Shown: positions 46,384-56,233 of the stretch, in pieces | How the letters are laid out: each line of letters opens with the position of its first letter | Numbering within the stretch: the stretch's first letter is position 1 | Origin: Leptasterias polaris | Lineage: Eukaryota; Echinodermata; Asteroidea; Forcipulatida; Asteriidae | Assembly: GCA_037783415.1 (NCBI GenBank) | Contig: JAZGTN010000064.1 | Span: 992,001-1,056,000 of the forward strand | Length of the DNA: 64,000 nucleotides | Reading direction: 5' to 3' | Translations under genes and position numbers: made by a program | Notes under the pieces: generated by a model | Told to the model about the DNA's origin: nothing | Seen by the model: the letters and a program-made list of their open reading frames with translations, nothing else | Database searches by the model: none

Positions 46384-46665
46384 AGGGCCCAATTTCATAG
46401 AGCTGCTTATCGACCAATTTGGTGCTTACGTATGAGTTTCTACTTCATAGCGCTACTACTAACCGTAACTAAGCACACGAAAAGGTATGCTAACCTTACG
46501 GTGCTTACTGCACGAAAATTAATGACAAACCTATTGTAAACGCACAAGGTGGCCGCCCTATTTTCTTGCTAACCTGTGAAATTTGCTTATGCTTAAGCAA
46601 ATTTGTCTACTACAGTTAGCACAAAAATTTGCTTACCTGTAAGCAGCTCTATCAAATTGTGCCCA
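46384..46665. mobile_element. MITE with GGGCCCAATTTCATAGAGCT ends
   Basis: GGGCCCAATTTCATAGAGCT plus GCTTA at the left and the inverted TAAGCAGCTCTATCAAATTG plus TGCCC at the right enclose about 280 bases rich in TTGCTTA and TAAGCA. A family with these ends is, as I recall, common in marine invertebrate genomes. It lies between the coding region and the left TIR of the 4.4-kb element, so it inserted into it. Confidence 0.68.
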
Positions 46666-46785
46666 GAAGACCCAAAAAGCTATTCCAAATACGACCTAAA
46701 ACCTCTTCATTACCACTATAGATGTCCACATTAATTTAGCACACTGTCCACAACTTATGAATATCCTAATGGTAACGATCAAAAT

Positions 46786-49765
46786 CTAACAGTCTCCAGA
46801 ACAAGAGCACAGTGCAGTGCACTTTAGTGCAGCTTTGACACATCTGCAACGTCCAGTGCACCCTTTCTTGCAGCGACAGTGGATCAAGTCAGGGCACGAT
46901 TTTGATGCCTCAGGTAGAGTGGTCCAAAGAGGCTTCCGGCCAGTTGTTTTGTTTGTCCAACCCCAGTCAGATGGCTCTGTTATCTCTGGATCCTTGGTCA
47001 ATGCCTGGTTCCAACAGTTGGCCTGGTAGCAAGTGCGCTTGATGTGCTGCTTGAGTGCTGCCTGGGTTGGAGGAATGTTATCCAGGGTTCGAGACTTCTG
47101 TGTGAAGAGCTGTTTCCTGGCATCATTCACTTCCATGCTCTCACTGGTTTGGTCGTACATCAGCACCACAAATCGTTCTAGCAGTAACATTGATCCTTCA
47201 CTGACCTCACTTGGCATGCATACATGTACGAGCTCACTGAAAGCATCATTCACCTCTGGGAAAGACTTCCAAGTTTCCCAGGCAGTCTTCTTTCCACTGC
47301 CAGCGAATGCAGATACAGTATCACACCCGGTGAACGCATGAAAGACTGGGAGAGTCAGACACTGTGTCGGATTCATTGTGGCAGCCATTTCGTGAACAGC
47401 TATGTACCAAAAGCTTGATCCAACACCAAAGGCGATCCACACCTCATCAGGAGCTGTCTTGCTTAAATAAGCCACAGCCAGTACAAACACATCACGTATG
47501 GCTACCTTTTTACACCCTTTTTGCACAGCGTCTGCCACATGCAGAAGCTAGTAGACGAGTGTCAGCCTCCACTAGTGAGCTTGGGGCAAGGCAGGCAGAG
47601 TGTGACTCAGAGTATTCCACTTCCATCTGTTGCATACAGTTCCTTGCCCTGTGGTAGTTGAAGATGAACAGCTTTGCGTGACAGGAAAACAAACAATTCG
47701 GTTTTGTTCTCATTGACTCGAAGGAAGTCCTTCCAGTTTTTTGGCAGCACAGTAGAAGGAACCACCTTTTTCCTAGTGTCCTTTCCCCTATTCTGTCTTG
47801 TTGGAGCTTTCAGGCTAGCAGGTAAGTATACATCCAAGACAAGGTCGATGCGGATGCTTTTCTCGAGTTGAGCAAAGATGTATGGGGCAAACACTCTTTC
47901 TCCATACTCTTGAAATGTTCTTGATGTTCCAGGATTAAGCATTTGAACCACAGCTGCACCATCAAGAATTATTGCATCGGCCATGCCACAGGTGCACTAT
48001 TGTTTTCGAGCAGAATTGATTCCAGGCAGTGAAGTAGATGCTTTAACTCCAATCTGCATTTTTCCTCCAGTTGACAGAGCTGCCTGGTTTTCAAGGGAGA
48101 AGAAATTGTCCATGTCTCCATCCTGTGAATGACACGAGATTTACAGCCTCAAAAAGAAACCACAGTCACTCTAAAGTGCTGCGAGCTGTGCCTTTTGTTT
48201 TGACATTACCTTGGCCGGTGAGCTACTGAAAAGTGGAAACTTGTTCTTTGGAAGTGTTTGTGTGACAGGTGTTGTACACAAGTGCCTTAACACCCTTCAG
48301 AAATGCTGCTTGCACTCCAGGTTGCTGGTCATGGTGATGGTGTCCAGTGTCAGCAGCACCCTAATATCTTGCTTTATGGCCTGTTCCTCAAACTATGTAG
48401 TGATCCTGGCAATTTGCTGGCCCTGCTAGCAGCCAGCGTCAGAGTGCTCCTGGATTGCTAGTCAGTCCATTAGCCCCCACCCCCCCCCCCCTATAGGACC
48501 TTTCACCATTGCATTGTTCTGCTCATGGCACTGTTCAATTGCCATGGCAGAGAATATGTTGCTGGTTTTGTGCACCACAACATTTCCAGAAATGAATTCT
48601 GCTAGGACATCTGGGTGTTTTACAGCGAGGGTCGTCATGTCACGGATGTGTACGGAAGCCATTTGGAGTAGTGCGTGTGATCTAGGGCGAACATCCAGGG
48701 CTTATCTGTGTCGGCGATTTCACGTACAGCTTGAAGTTACCTTTACGAAGAGACCTGATGTACCGCAGCAAGAGAATCTCAAATGCCAGGGTCTAAAGCA
48801 ACCAAAGTGGACACAAGCATTTGCTCGCCGTACGCACCACTCCTCAAAAGGCGTACTATCTGGTTGAAAGGCATATAAGTATCATCGGATGTGCAGTCCT
48901 CAATGTAAGCTTGTTGGAGGAGTGTGAAGGGGCTTGCAGCTACATGTATGACCTGGTAGGCGTGGCGGGTCTTGGTGACATGGCTGGCAAGTATGAAGGA
49001 ATTGGCTGTTCCGGAACTTGCAATGTCGGCCTGTACCAGGGCGTTCGTCCAGGCACTGTCTTCCAACCGGTCTCCCAACAACTGTAACGTGGCCATCTCG
49101 ATGTGTGGACCACCAAACATGATCCAAAAGCGATCCTCTCCGTGAGTGTCTGGCCAGGTCCACCGAACTTCCTTTGCAAGAGCATAAAGGGGTTGGTCAG
49201 CGGCAACGACAGGAATTTGACCTGGGTTCAAGTGCTGAACTGCTGCATTGACGATGTTCATGGAGTGCCGTATCATTGCCATGGAGTGTGTATTGTCAAA
49301 AACAGAGGCAATAGTGCGTTGAGTGCTGCAGGTGTGATGACAGCTTGGTGTGTGTCAGCATGGTAGGCAGGCCACGATATCCAGCCATCCATGGTAGACT
49401 TTTCAACAGCTGTCTTGACTTTGCTGAGCCACGCAAACTCAGCAGACGCAGCAGCCAGGAGGTTGGAAGGTCTCACGGGACCTTGTACAGCCGGCACACT
49501 AAAGTCATTTTTTCTTGAGTTGGTGGCACAATTGTGTAGGCCGATGGCAGAGGTGTCACTGGCTTGGTGGAAGAGCTACAATGTAGCTTGACTAATCACC
49601 GGTGCACTACGTTCAGTTCCACCATGTGTGTGTGACGGATGCTGCATAAGTGAGATTCCGATGCCATGGAAGGAATCTTTTGCAGTTGCAGAGCTTGGAT
49701 TGTGGTCGATGTTGTCCACAGCTCCTGTTGTAAACAGTTCAAGACGCAACTTTGGTGAGCACACT
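46786..49765 (-). pseudogene. Transposon-encoded protein with CXC-like C-terminus, frameshifted
   Basis: Read 49765 to 46786, successive frames give: VDNIDHNPSSATAKDSFHG (about 49720); WLSKVKTAVEKS and WISWPAYHADTHQ (about 49440-49340); LNPGQIPVVAADQPLYALAK with FGGPHIEMATLQLLGD (about 49240-49080); HIRDM and NNAMVKG (about 48650-48480); MADAIILDGAAVVQML (47984) with RIDLVLDVY (about 47850); HAFTGCDTVSAFAG (about 47330); and a tail HCRCKKGCTGRCRC with CTALCSCSGDC (about 46890-46795). The tail spacing resembles CXC (tesmin/TSO1-type) DNA-binding motifs. I recall this ordered set as a multicopy uncharacterised family in cnidarian and echinoderm genomes. At least five frame changes make it inactive. 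The TIRs suggest a transposase; a catalytic triad is not identified. Confidence 0.7.
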
Positions 49766-50364
49766 CTTCCACCCTATAGCGCAGTTTTCCAGACTTGAAT
49801 TGAGGTGTTTGCCAAATACTGCCTAGCTGCCCACTGACCATTATGCATACGGTCAGTTACAGGACAAAGAATGGTCTGGTGCTAATAAGTGAAATAAACT
49901 AACTGAAAATGGATTAAGATGGGGGACTATGCGGGGGAACCACTCCTTGAGCAATTTGAGAATATTATAGGGAAGAACACACGAAAAATAAATGGTAAAA
50001 CATGTTGTAAACATTAAAAATTTGCTATTTTGGGGTAAATTTTGACCTTGACCTTCATGCATTTCCTTGAGTTCTGGCGGTCTCAAAAGTCTCATCAAAT
50101 GAATTGGCACCCCCAATTTAGTTGAAAATGACACCTGAAACGTTTTTCTACACTGTTTGATTCCAAAATTAGGCGTGTTTGTACATTAGACAATGCAGAC
50201 TGGCAGCCATTTTGGATTTGACCTCTCACATTCCTCAGAGGTCAAATCTGACTTCCCTCCACATCTGAAAATGAACCTTATGGTCAAAACTAACTATGCT
50301 AGAAGTTTCATGCTTTTCTCAAAAAGTGCACAATTTTCATAATATGGGAGCTTATCCGCTGTAC

Positions 50365-50940
50365 TATATTGGTTTTAAAAATATGAGAACGCCGCCAACA
50401 GCGATAAAAAACAAAGTTCAAAATTTAAAAAAGGGGGCTAGTTTTTCTGATCAAGTTTCAGCAAAATTGCAGCACCCAAAAAATCAAACTTACGAAAACA
50501 TACTATACTAAACACACAAACAAAAATATTAAAAAGGGTTATATTTGTTTTAGTGATTTCGTTCAAGTAAGGACTTTTTCTTAAAACTTCGCGTTATTAT
50601 TATTATTAATAAACGTCGTCCAGTTGTGTCAAATTGTTCCACACATTCAAAAGTGTTAATTGCAGAAATCTTGAGTAATCTTAAACTCAAACCTTGTTAT
50701 AATTTACAGCCCGTGATGTTCCCTTCTAACCCCAAAATTCTGTATTACTTCAAATTGCTGTGGAATTATTGGTAGGCCTATATAAACATAAAAAATAACA
50801 GCATCGAGCGACTCAATACCCTGCCACCACTGCGATAAATTCCGGATTTTGAAGAAGAAAAAAACAAAACAAAACATTTCACTGCAACTGTTTCAATAGG
50901 TACGGAGCCCCTAAAGTACGGAGCCCCTAAAGGGACATGA
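50365..50940 (-). other. Intron 1, unassigned
   Basis: AT-rich. A direct repeat GTACGGAGCCCCTAAAG occurs twice at 50901-50933, just before the CGTGCGCACG pair. No gene recognised. Confidence 0.45.
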
Positions 50941-50963
50941 AAAATAAAAAAAAATAAAAACAA

Positions 50964-51003
50964 TATCTCGTGCGCACGACATTATTATCTCGTGCGCACG
51001 ACA
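50964..51003. repeat. Tandem palindromic ATCTCGTGCGCACGAC
   Basis: Two copies of ATCTCGTGCGCACGACAT, each containing the perfect palindrome GTCGTGCGCACGAC-like core CGTGCGCACG, separated by TATT. Possibly the edge of a repeat family. Confidence 0.6.
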
Positions 51004-51019
51004 TAATTTGGGATTTCCC

Positions 51020-51430
51020 GGAAGCCATTATGGTTGAACGCCGTCGTCACGTTGGAACAAGCAAAATCAGGACTAAACACCATACCAAAACCTACAAGAA
51101 AACACACACAATGTCTTTTAGAACCGATCTTGGGCGCAAACGTTTTCGAATTCAATAACAAGTTCTACAGACAAACAATTGGCGTGGCAAAACGGGGGAG
51201 TGTATGCAGTCCTGAAATAATATGTGACATCACCCTATTCAAATATGAAAAAACTTACACTCCCTAACAACCCAGTATAGTGGCCTACATGAGATACAGA
51301 GACGATGTTTCAATAATTTACAATGGCAACACAAATAAAGCGTTTTGTTTCTTTAAGAACATGCGTTTGTATCTCGTCGTTTCACCCCTAATGACTCCAC
51401 CAAATACAGACTCCTCCCCCAATTTCGGTT
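51020..51430 (+). mobile_element. Penelope-like retroelement reverse transcriptase fragment
   Basis: Frame 1 (51034-51267) includes EPILGANVFEFNNKFYRQTI (about 51110-51170) and GSVCSPEIICDI. After a stop the same protein continues with VAYMRYRDDVSIIYNG (about 51280-51325) and FFKNM. FEFN.K.Y.Q plus a RYRDD active-site motif is characteristic of Penelope-like element RT. One stop and the loss of flanking domains make it a remnant. Confidence 0.72.
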
Positions 51431-51879
51431 TTTACATATTGACAAACTATTTAATATACCCTATACACTGAAGAACAAAGTAATGTCACAAATGAAGCAG
51501 ATATTTTAGATCAATGCTCTCACAGCTCAAGAGTTTTCAATGGCTTTTCCTCATGGTTACGATAAATGCAACGGCACCCAGCACGTCGTGTAGCTTCATG
51601 TGACACTACCGTACCGTATTTAACGTGGCAGACTGTGGCAGAATGGGGCGCGCGCGGGCGATGAGTCATCATACAATTTGAGGACGTGATTTACCGTACT
51701 CTGAAGACGTTGGTAAAAATAACAACTGTCCATTGCAAAGGTATAACACGTGTATAATATAGAAAAATAGTTTGAAACATTGAGTTATACGCCACCAGTG
51801 CTCCATAAAAGTTGATAAAACTTAACATTTTATATATTCTGGTAATTATTATAGTCTCAAAGGTTCAGTTCAGACTTCA

Positions 51880-51966
51880 AATGGGGGGGGGGGGGGGGCA
51901 CCCGGGGGGCACTGACATCAATTGGGGGGCGTGCCCCCCGTGCCCCCCCCTTAGTTACGCCACTGC
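51880..51966. mobile_element. End of a hAT-like element (CAGTGGCGTAACTA)
   Basis: The plus strand ends TAGTTACGCCACTG (51953-51966), the inverse of CAGTGGCGTAACTA, a terminus I associate with hAT-type elements in many animals. It is preceded by G- and C-runs (GGGGGGCGTGCCCCCCGTGC). I see no matching left terminus, so the copy appears truncated. Confidence 0.5.
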
Positions 51967-52135
51967 AACGAGGGTAAAATGTGGTCATTATCATCACTGG
52001 TTGTCATTTACGTTTTTTGTTTTTTTTCCGGTGATACTTTCGACGATAATGGTAAACATTGTTTTTAACCTTACACCGATGTGTATTAAGCACTGTATAC
52101 TCAGTACTGTCCCAAGTTCAATGAAAAAACACACA

Positions 52136-52216
52136 CCCCAAAACAGTCTACTCTATTGGGATTCGATCCCACGACGTTTGCATTGATAGGGCAGATGTCT
52201 TAACCACTGGACCAAC
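52136..52216 (-). mobile_element. tRNA-like SINE head
   Basis: The minus strand has an A-box TGGTCCAGTGG (52203-52213) and, 34 bases on, a B-box-like GGGATCGAATCCC (52157-52169). The expected acceptor and anticodon stems do not pair well, and non-tRNA sequence follows directly, so I call it a SINE head and not a tRNA gene. Confidence 0.6.
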
Positions 52217-52929
52217 AACCTTTCCCTGTGGATATCGGTAGTTCGAATCTTATGTGTTTGCAACGGGTACCGCAACGATTTAATATAACATTTTGCATCA
52301 GGGATAAAGAATATAATAGCAGGGCTAAGTTTAAAGTTCAGACAAATTGTTTTGAGTTTGGTGCTATCGTTAGAGCGATCAAGGTTGTTTTCAATAAAAC
52401 CTTGCTGCTGAACACCATAACAACGTTGTTCCTTTTCCCCAACTTCCGTTCAATTTTTAAGTTCTCCTTAGTTTAATATAAAAAGGGTTCTCGTAGATTA
52501 TACGAAATTGTTACTCAGTTCAAAAACGTTATTAACAGGACGTTTGTGGATAACTGGGAGAGGAAACTCCAAAATAATTATGACTCTATACACAATTTTC
52601 ATGATCTTAGTGTGCAATATACTATACTGTTGATTCCAAGCTCAAATGGTTCCATTTATGTTTAACACATACGATTTTGGGTACAAATTCCTTTCTTTTC
52701 AAAGTGAATTACAAAGATGTATGTACTGTTACGATCCAAAAATCTCCAAACTAACCGTAGATGGAAATCACTCAAAAAGCCTGAATCTTCTCAGATGCAA
52801 CAAAGAAATTAAACAAGGTGACTAGAACACAGAATCAAAGTGATTTAAGGATAAAACAACCAACCACTTTGAATACCGATTTTACAAACGTACAATGATT
52901 AGCTTAACAAATGTTCATTAAGAACAGAT
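52217..52929 (-). other. Intron 1, unassigned
   Basis: AT-rich, no recognised gene or repeat. Confidence 0.4.
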
Positions 52930-53430
52930 AATATGCAATGTAAGAATATCTTATGCCGGGCGAATACGACAACAGGGATGAGATACGGGCGAGGACTTCA
53001 GCAACATAATACAGCAGCAAGGACCAAATACACTCTGGCAAACGATCAACTCCAGGGGCGAAAACTGTTCTTTGCCGATGTGATCAGAAATCTCATGACT
53101 GTTTGCTTTATCGTCAATATGGCTCAAAAGTGCAGTGTTTAAGTCGATGGAAAACTGAATGAAGAATTCGAAACACTCACAGCAATCTTTCAGTAGGATA
53201 TTTAAAGAACCTTTATCTCTTCGTTATTGTAGTAGACTACCGTATGTGTTGACTCTAACCATCAGAGACTCGGGTTTTACAACACATAGGCCTACTAGGA
53301 GATCTAGGAGATCTAGTAGAGAGCAAGCTAAGATCATGACTGACTTGGAATTCGCAGATGACATCCCACTCTGTGAGTCAACCCTGGATGGTGCGAGATC
53401 GCAATTTCATTCTTATTTTGTTTCGTAACC
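52930..53430 (+). mobile_element. Decayed RTE-like LINE reverse transcriptase fragment
   Basis: One frame gives LFVIVVDY (about 53215); another gives GFTTHRPTRRSRR then KIMTDLEFADDIPLCEST (about 53330-53385). FADDI followed by a short acidic loop is the RT palm C motif with the RTE-type context LTDLxFADDI. Upstream frames are too decayed to read. Confidence 0.6.
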
Positions 53431-54039
53431 GATGTTTTTGCAGGAAACTGTTGAATTCATATGGGAGATTAGCTTTATACAACTTCCTAGGTCTGCTTGA
53501 GCTGGTGGTCAGTAGTCAAGGATCACAAGATGGTGTACGTTCTGCCCCTGACCTAAAACATGATGGCCATAGTTGAATCATGGACGTCCTCCATGGTTGA
53601 ATCAAACCATGCTAGTCGTGTCATCAGCTGCAAACTTTACAACATTCGCGGTTGGCAGCTTGACAGTGTTATAAAGAATATAAAACGATATGTTCACTCT
53701 CCGCCCCTGCAATTTCGTACTTGGTTTTAATTCTTTTATTGCCCGCTTTTGCGTTTTGAACCCAACGTGCCCAGCTTTTTGAGGTTTTTATAAAATTTGT
53801 ATAAATCAAGTCTTTCTCACCAGACAAAACATATCTTGCTGATTTTTGTTGCCTTGGTATCGTTTTCTTTATACAGAGACATGTGTTGCTTGGGAGGGTG
53901 TTGTGTTAGCTCTCAGTTAATCATTACCAAAGGTTTTGAAAATGTACAAACTTCGAAAATTCGCTAAACAAACAAATTGTCTTTTTTACCACCAATTTTC
54001 CTTATTCTTTCACTTTTTAACAAATTAGCATTTATGAAT
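53431..54039 (-). other. Intron 1, unassigned
   Basis: Probably the continuation of the decayed LINE to about 53600, then AT-rich sequence with no signal. Confidence 0.4.
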
Positions 54040-54205
54040 GGGAATAAAAGAGTGGTGACGAGTTCTTAAACGGTCGTTTAAAACCTTGCAGGGTCGTGGC
54101 CGTGCGATAAAGGCCCTCGCCTTCGGCTCGGGCCTTTATCGCACGGCCACGACCCTGCCGGTTTTAAACGGCCGTTTAAGAACTCGTCACCACTCTTTTA
54201 TTCCC
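54040..54205. repeat. 166-bp near-perfect hairpin
   Basis: GGGAATAAAAGAGTGGTGAC at 54040 is matched by its inverse ending at 54205. The arms of about 78 bases (including CAGGGTCGTGGCCGTGCGAT) differ at only a few positions around a short GC-rich loop near 54122. It is non-coding and lies in intron 1. It may be a MITE or hairpin element. Confidence 0.85.
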
Positions 54206-54524
54206 TTAATAACAAACAATCTGTGATGACTTCAACCGCGAATGTTGTAAAGTTTAGTTATTAGGCAATAACATAGTCTGATATAAATCATCGGCTGGGA
54301 TGTGAAAGAGACAACTAAACACACACACGTTTGTGAATCCCGCTTACCGAGGACTTCTCTTTGTTCTTCCATTGTTTGGACACAAACACCCAACCTTACG
54401 GATCCGGTTTGTGGGGTCCTGCTATTGTTGTTCTATAATTCCCTTTTCTAAAGTATTCTCTTGTGGGGTCAATTGTTCCATTGTGTAAACAAAAACCCAT
54501 AAGGGCACCCCCGAAAGCTCACAC

Positions 54525-54605
54525 GCAAAAAAACAACAACAAAAAACCCCAAAAAACAAAAACCCCAAAACCCCCAAAAAACAAAAACTAAACAACAACT
54601 AAATA
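54525..54605. repeat. A/C-rich low-complexity tract
   Basis: Runs of CAAAAAACCCC-type sequence. A similar tract is at 58433-58545. Confidence 0.7.
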
Positions 54606-54853
54606 AAACAAAACTGAACATTGAAGCATATGTTTGTTAATTTCCTTCTCAATACAGGTCTAATTTCATAATAGTTGATGTGAAAATTAAGGCCTTTTCA
54701 GCTTAGATTCAGTTGTGGCACAAAGTCATTACTTATGACTTATGAGTGATTGGTACGTGTGATGACCACGTCAGCGGTTTTGGTATTAATGTTTCACAAT
54801 TTGGGTTGTTTTATCATATCACCATTCCAATGAAAACGAATCGATTCTCTTAC

Positions 54854-56233
54854 CTGGATGGGGGTGCTGATTGCTGACACGGCGGTGAAGTTGACCACAT
54901 CGGAGAAGAAAACAGTCACCTCGTCGTACGTCTCAGCGGGCGCATTGCCAGTTTGCTTAAGCTGCTCAGCTACTGTCTTGGGCAGCATCTGGTACAGCAA
55001 GGAGTCCGCTCGTTTCTTCTGTTTCTCAAGCTCCTGCGTCTTGAGATGGAGCGTCTCATTGACTTGCTGGATGCACTTTGTCTGTCGGATGATGCCAAGA
55101 ATGATCATCGGTCCAGTAGTAAGAACAATCACAAAAAGCATAGCACTCGCTAGAACATTATAGTTAGCATACCTTGTTGAGATTTCAAGCTTTTCAACGA
55201 TTAATTTTGCCTGGCCTTTTTGTAAATCCAGCAGGACGTTGATATACTGGGACATGTTGTTGAACCAGTTAGTCCCCCTGACAATGGATGGTTGTAGTTC
55301 TTCGAGGTCATTCAAGAGGATTTCAGAGCGCATCTTCTCAATACTAGTTGAGAGATTATCGTCTATCGCAAAAGCTCCTTGAAGAGGCAAGGATAGTTGC
55401 AATGCTATGTTGAGATATGTATTTGCCATAATGGTCTCATTGATATACCATAGGTAGTCGTTGATCAGGCTAAATCCACCCCGTACATAGAAAGTTCCAC
55501 CCAGGGCTCTTTCCTTTCCCGTGTGCTCCTTGGCCTGTATCAACATCAGATAAGCCACAAGCTGCTTCCACAGATCTCCGTACGAGTACAACTTAATGTC
55601 CCCATAGAGCCAATATATAATAGTGTCTATGTCCCTTGTGTAGAAGTCCACTACACCAGAAATTGAAAGATTTTCAGCGGACACCATAACATTTTCTCGA
55701 AAAATGTCAAAGTGAGCCTTGAAGTTTTCCTGACTATTGAAGTGGGTTTCAATCCCTTCACCTACCCGGTTCCAAGATATCTTCTCAATGGCTTTGTTCG
55801 TTTTGTTGTAGATTGCATACAGGTTCAAAAGACAATCTTTGTCCCCCGAAGATAAGTAAAGCACAGTCAGTCCCCTCTCAATCTGAAGATTGTGAATCAA
55901 ATCCCCTGCGTCTTTGATGCTGTTCCCAACCTTATTCCGTACCGTATCTAGCTCAGCCGTCTCTGACCTCGAATTCACCATCATTATGAGAGATAGAACC
56001 GAGAGCGTGATAATAGGAATGAGTGTGATCATCACCATCCTCCACACTTGCCGGCGCTGCTTGGCGTTGTGAGTTTTCGCCCGGAACGGGCTACATGTAC
56101 ATCCCTTTTTAGGAACATACAGGCCCAGTTGGTTACCCGATTTATCGTCTGTGACGTCGGGACCCAACACATCGGGGGGAGAAATACTCCTAGCCCCATC
56201 GGGCTTTGGGCACACGCGGTCGTGTCTCAACAT
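54854..56233 (-). CDS. NIT-domain membrane guanylate cyclase, exon 1 (N-terminus to start of cyclase domain)
   Basis: The exon starts at the ATG at 56231-56233; an in-frame TAG lies just upstream, so this is the first usable Met. A CCTTGTTTAG acceptor-like site 12 bases before the ATG hints at a spliced 5' UTR. The 460 residues comprise: a cytoplasmic N-terminus; TM1 (about 66-86); an extracellular all-helical NIT domain (about 105-345, with NLQIERGLTVLYLSSG near its start); TM2 (about 362-382); a signalling/dimerisation helix (383-415); and the cyclase start, with FFSDVVNF holding metal-binding Asp445. It ends in phase 0 at a GTAAGA donor. NIT domains sense nitrate/nitrite in bacteria; NIT-GCs in an annelid have been linked to nitric oxide signalling. 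The product makes cGMP at the membrane. Confidence 0.9.

Larger units (their letters stand above)
45940..50364 (-). mobile_element. 4.4-kb DNA transposon with about 290-bp TIRs and an uncharacterised protein
   Basis: The left 45940-46228 and right 50068-50364 are inverted copies at roughly 85-90% identity by eye, ending G(T)(G/A)CAGCGG. TA lies on both sides (45938-45939 and 50365-50366), a possible 2-bp duplication. Between them the minus strand codes for a decayed multi-domain protein (46795-49765). A MITE sits near the left TIR. The right TIR has about 11 bases between GATAAGC and GAAAATTG that are absent on the left. I cannot assign a named superfamily. Confidence 0.78.

Noticed and set aside
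52136..52216. Functional tRNA gene on the minus strand
   Set aside because: A- and B-boxes are present but the stems do not pair convincingly and SINE-like sequence follows.
54040..54205. Rho-independent-type terminator from the strong hairpin
   Set aside because: Not a bacterial sequence, and the hairpin lies within an intron.
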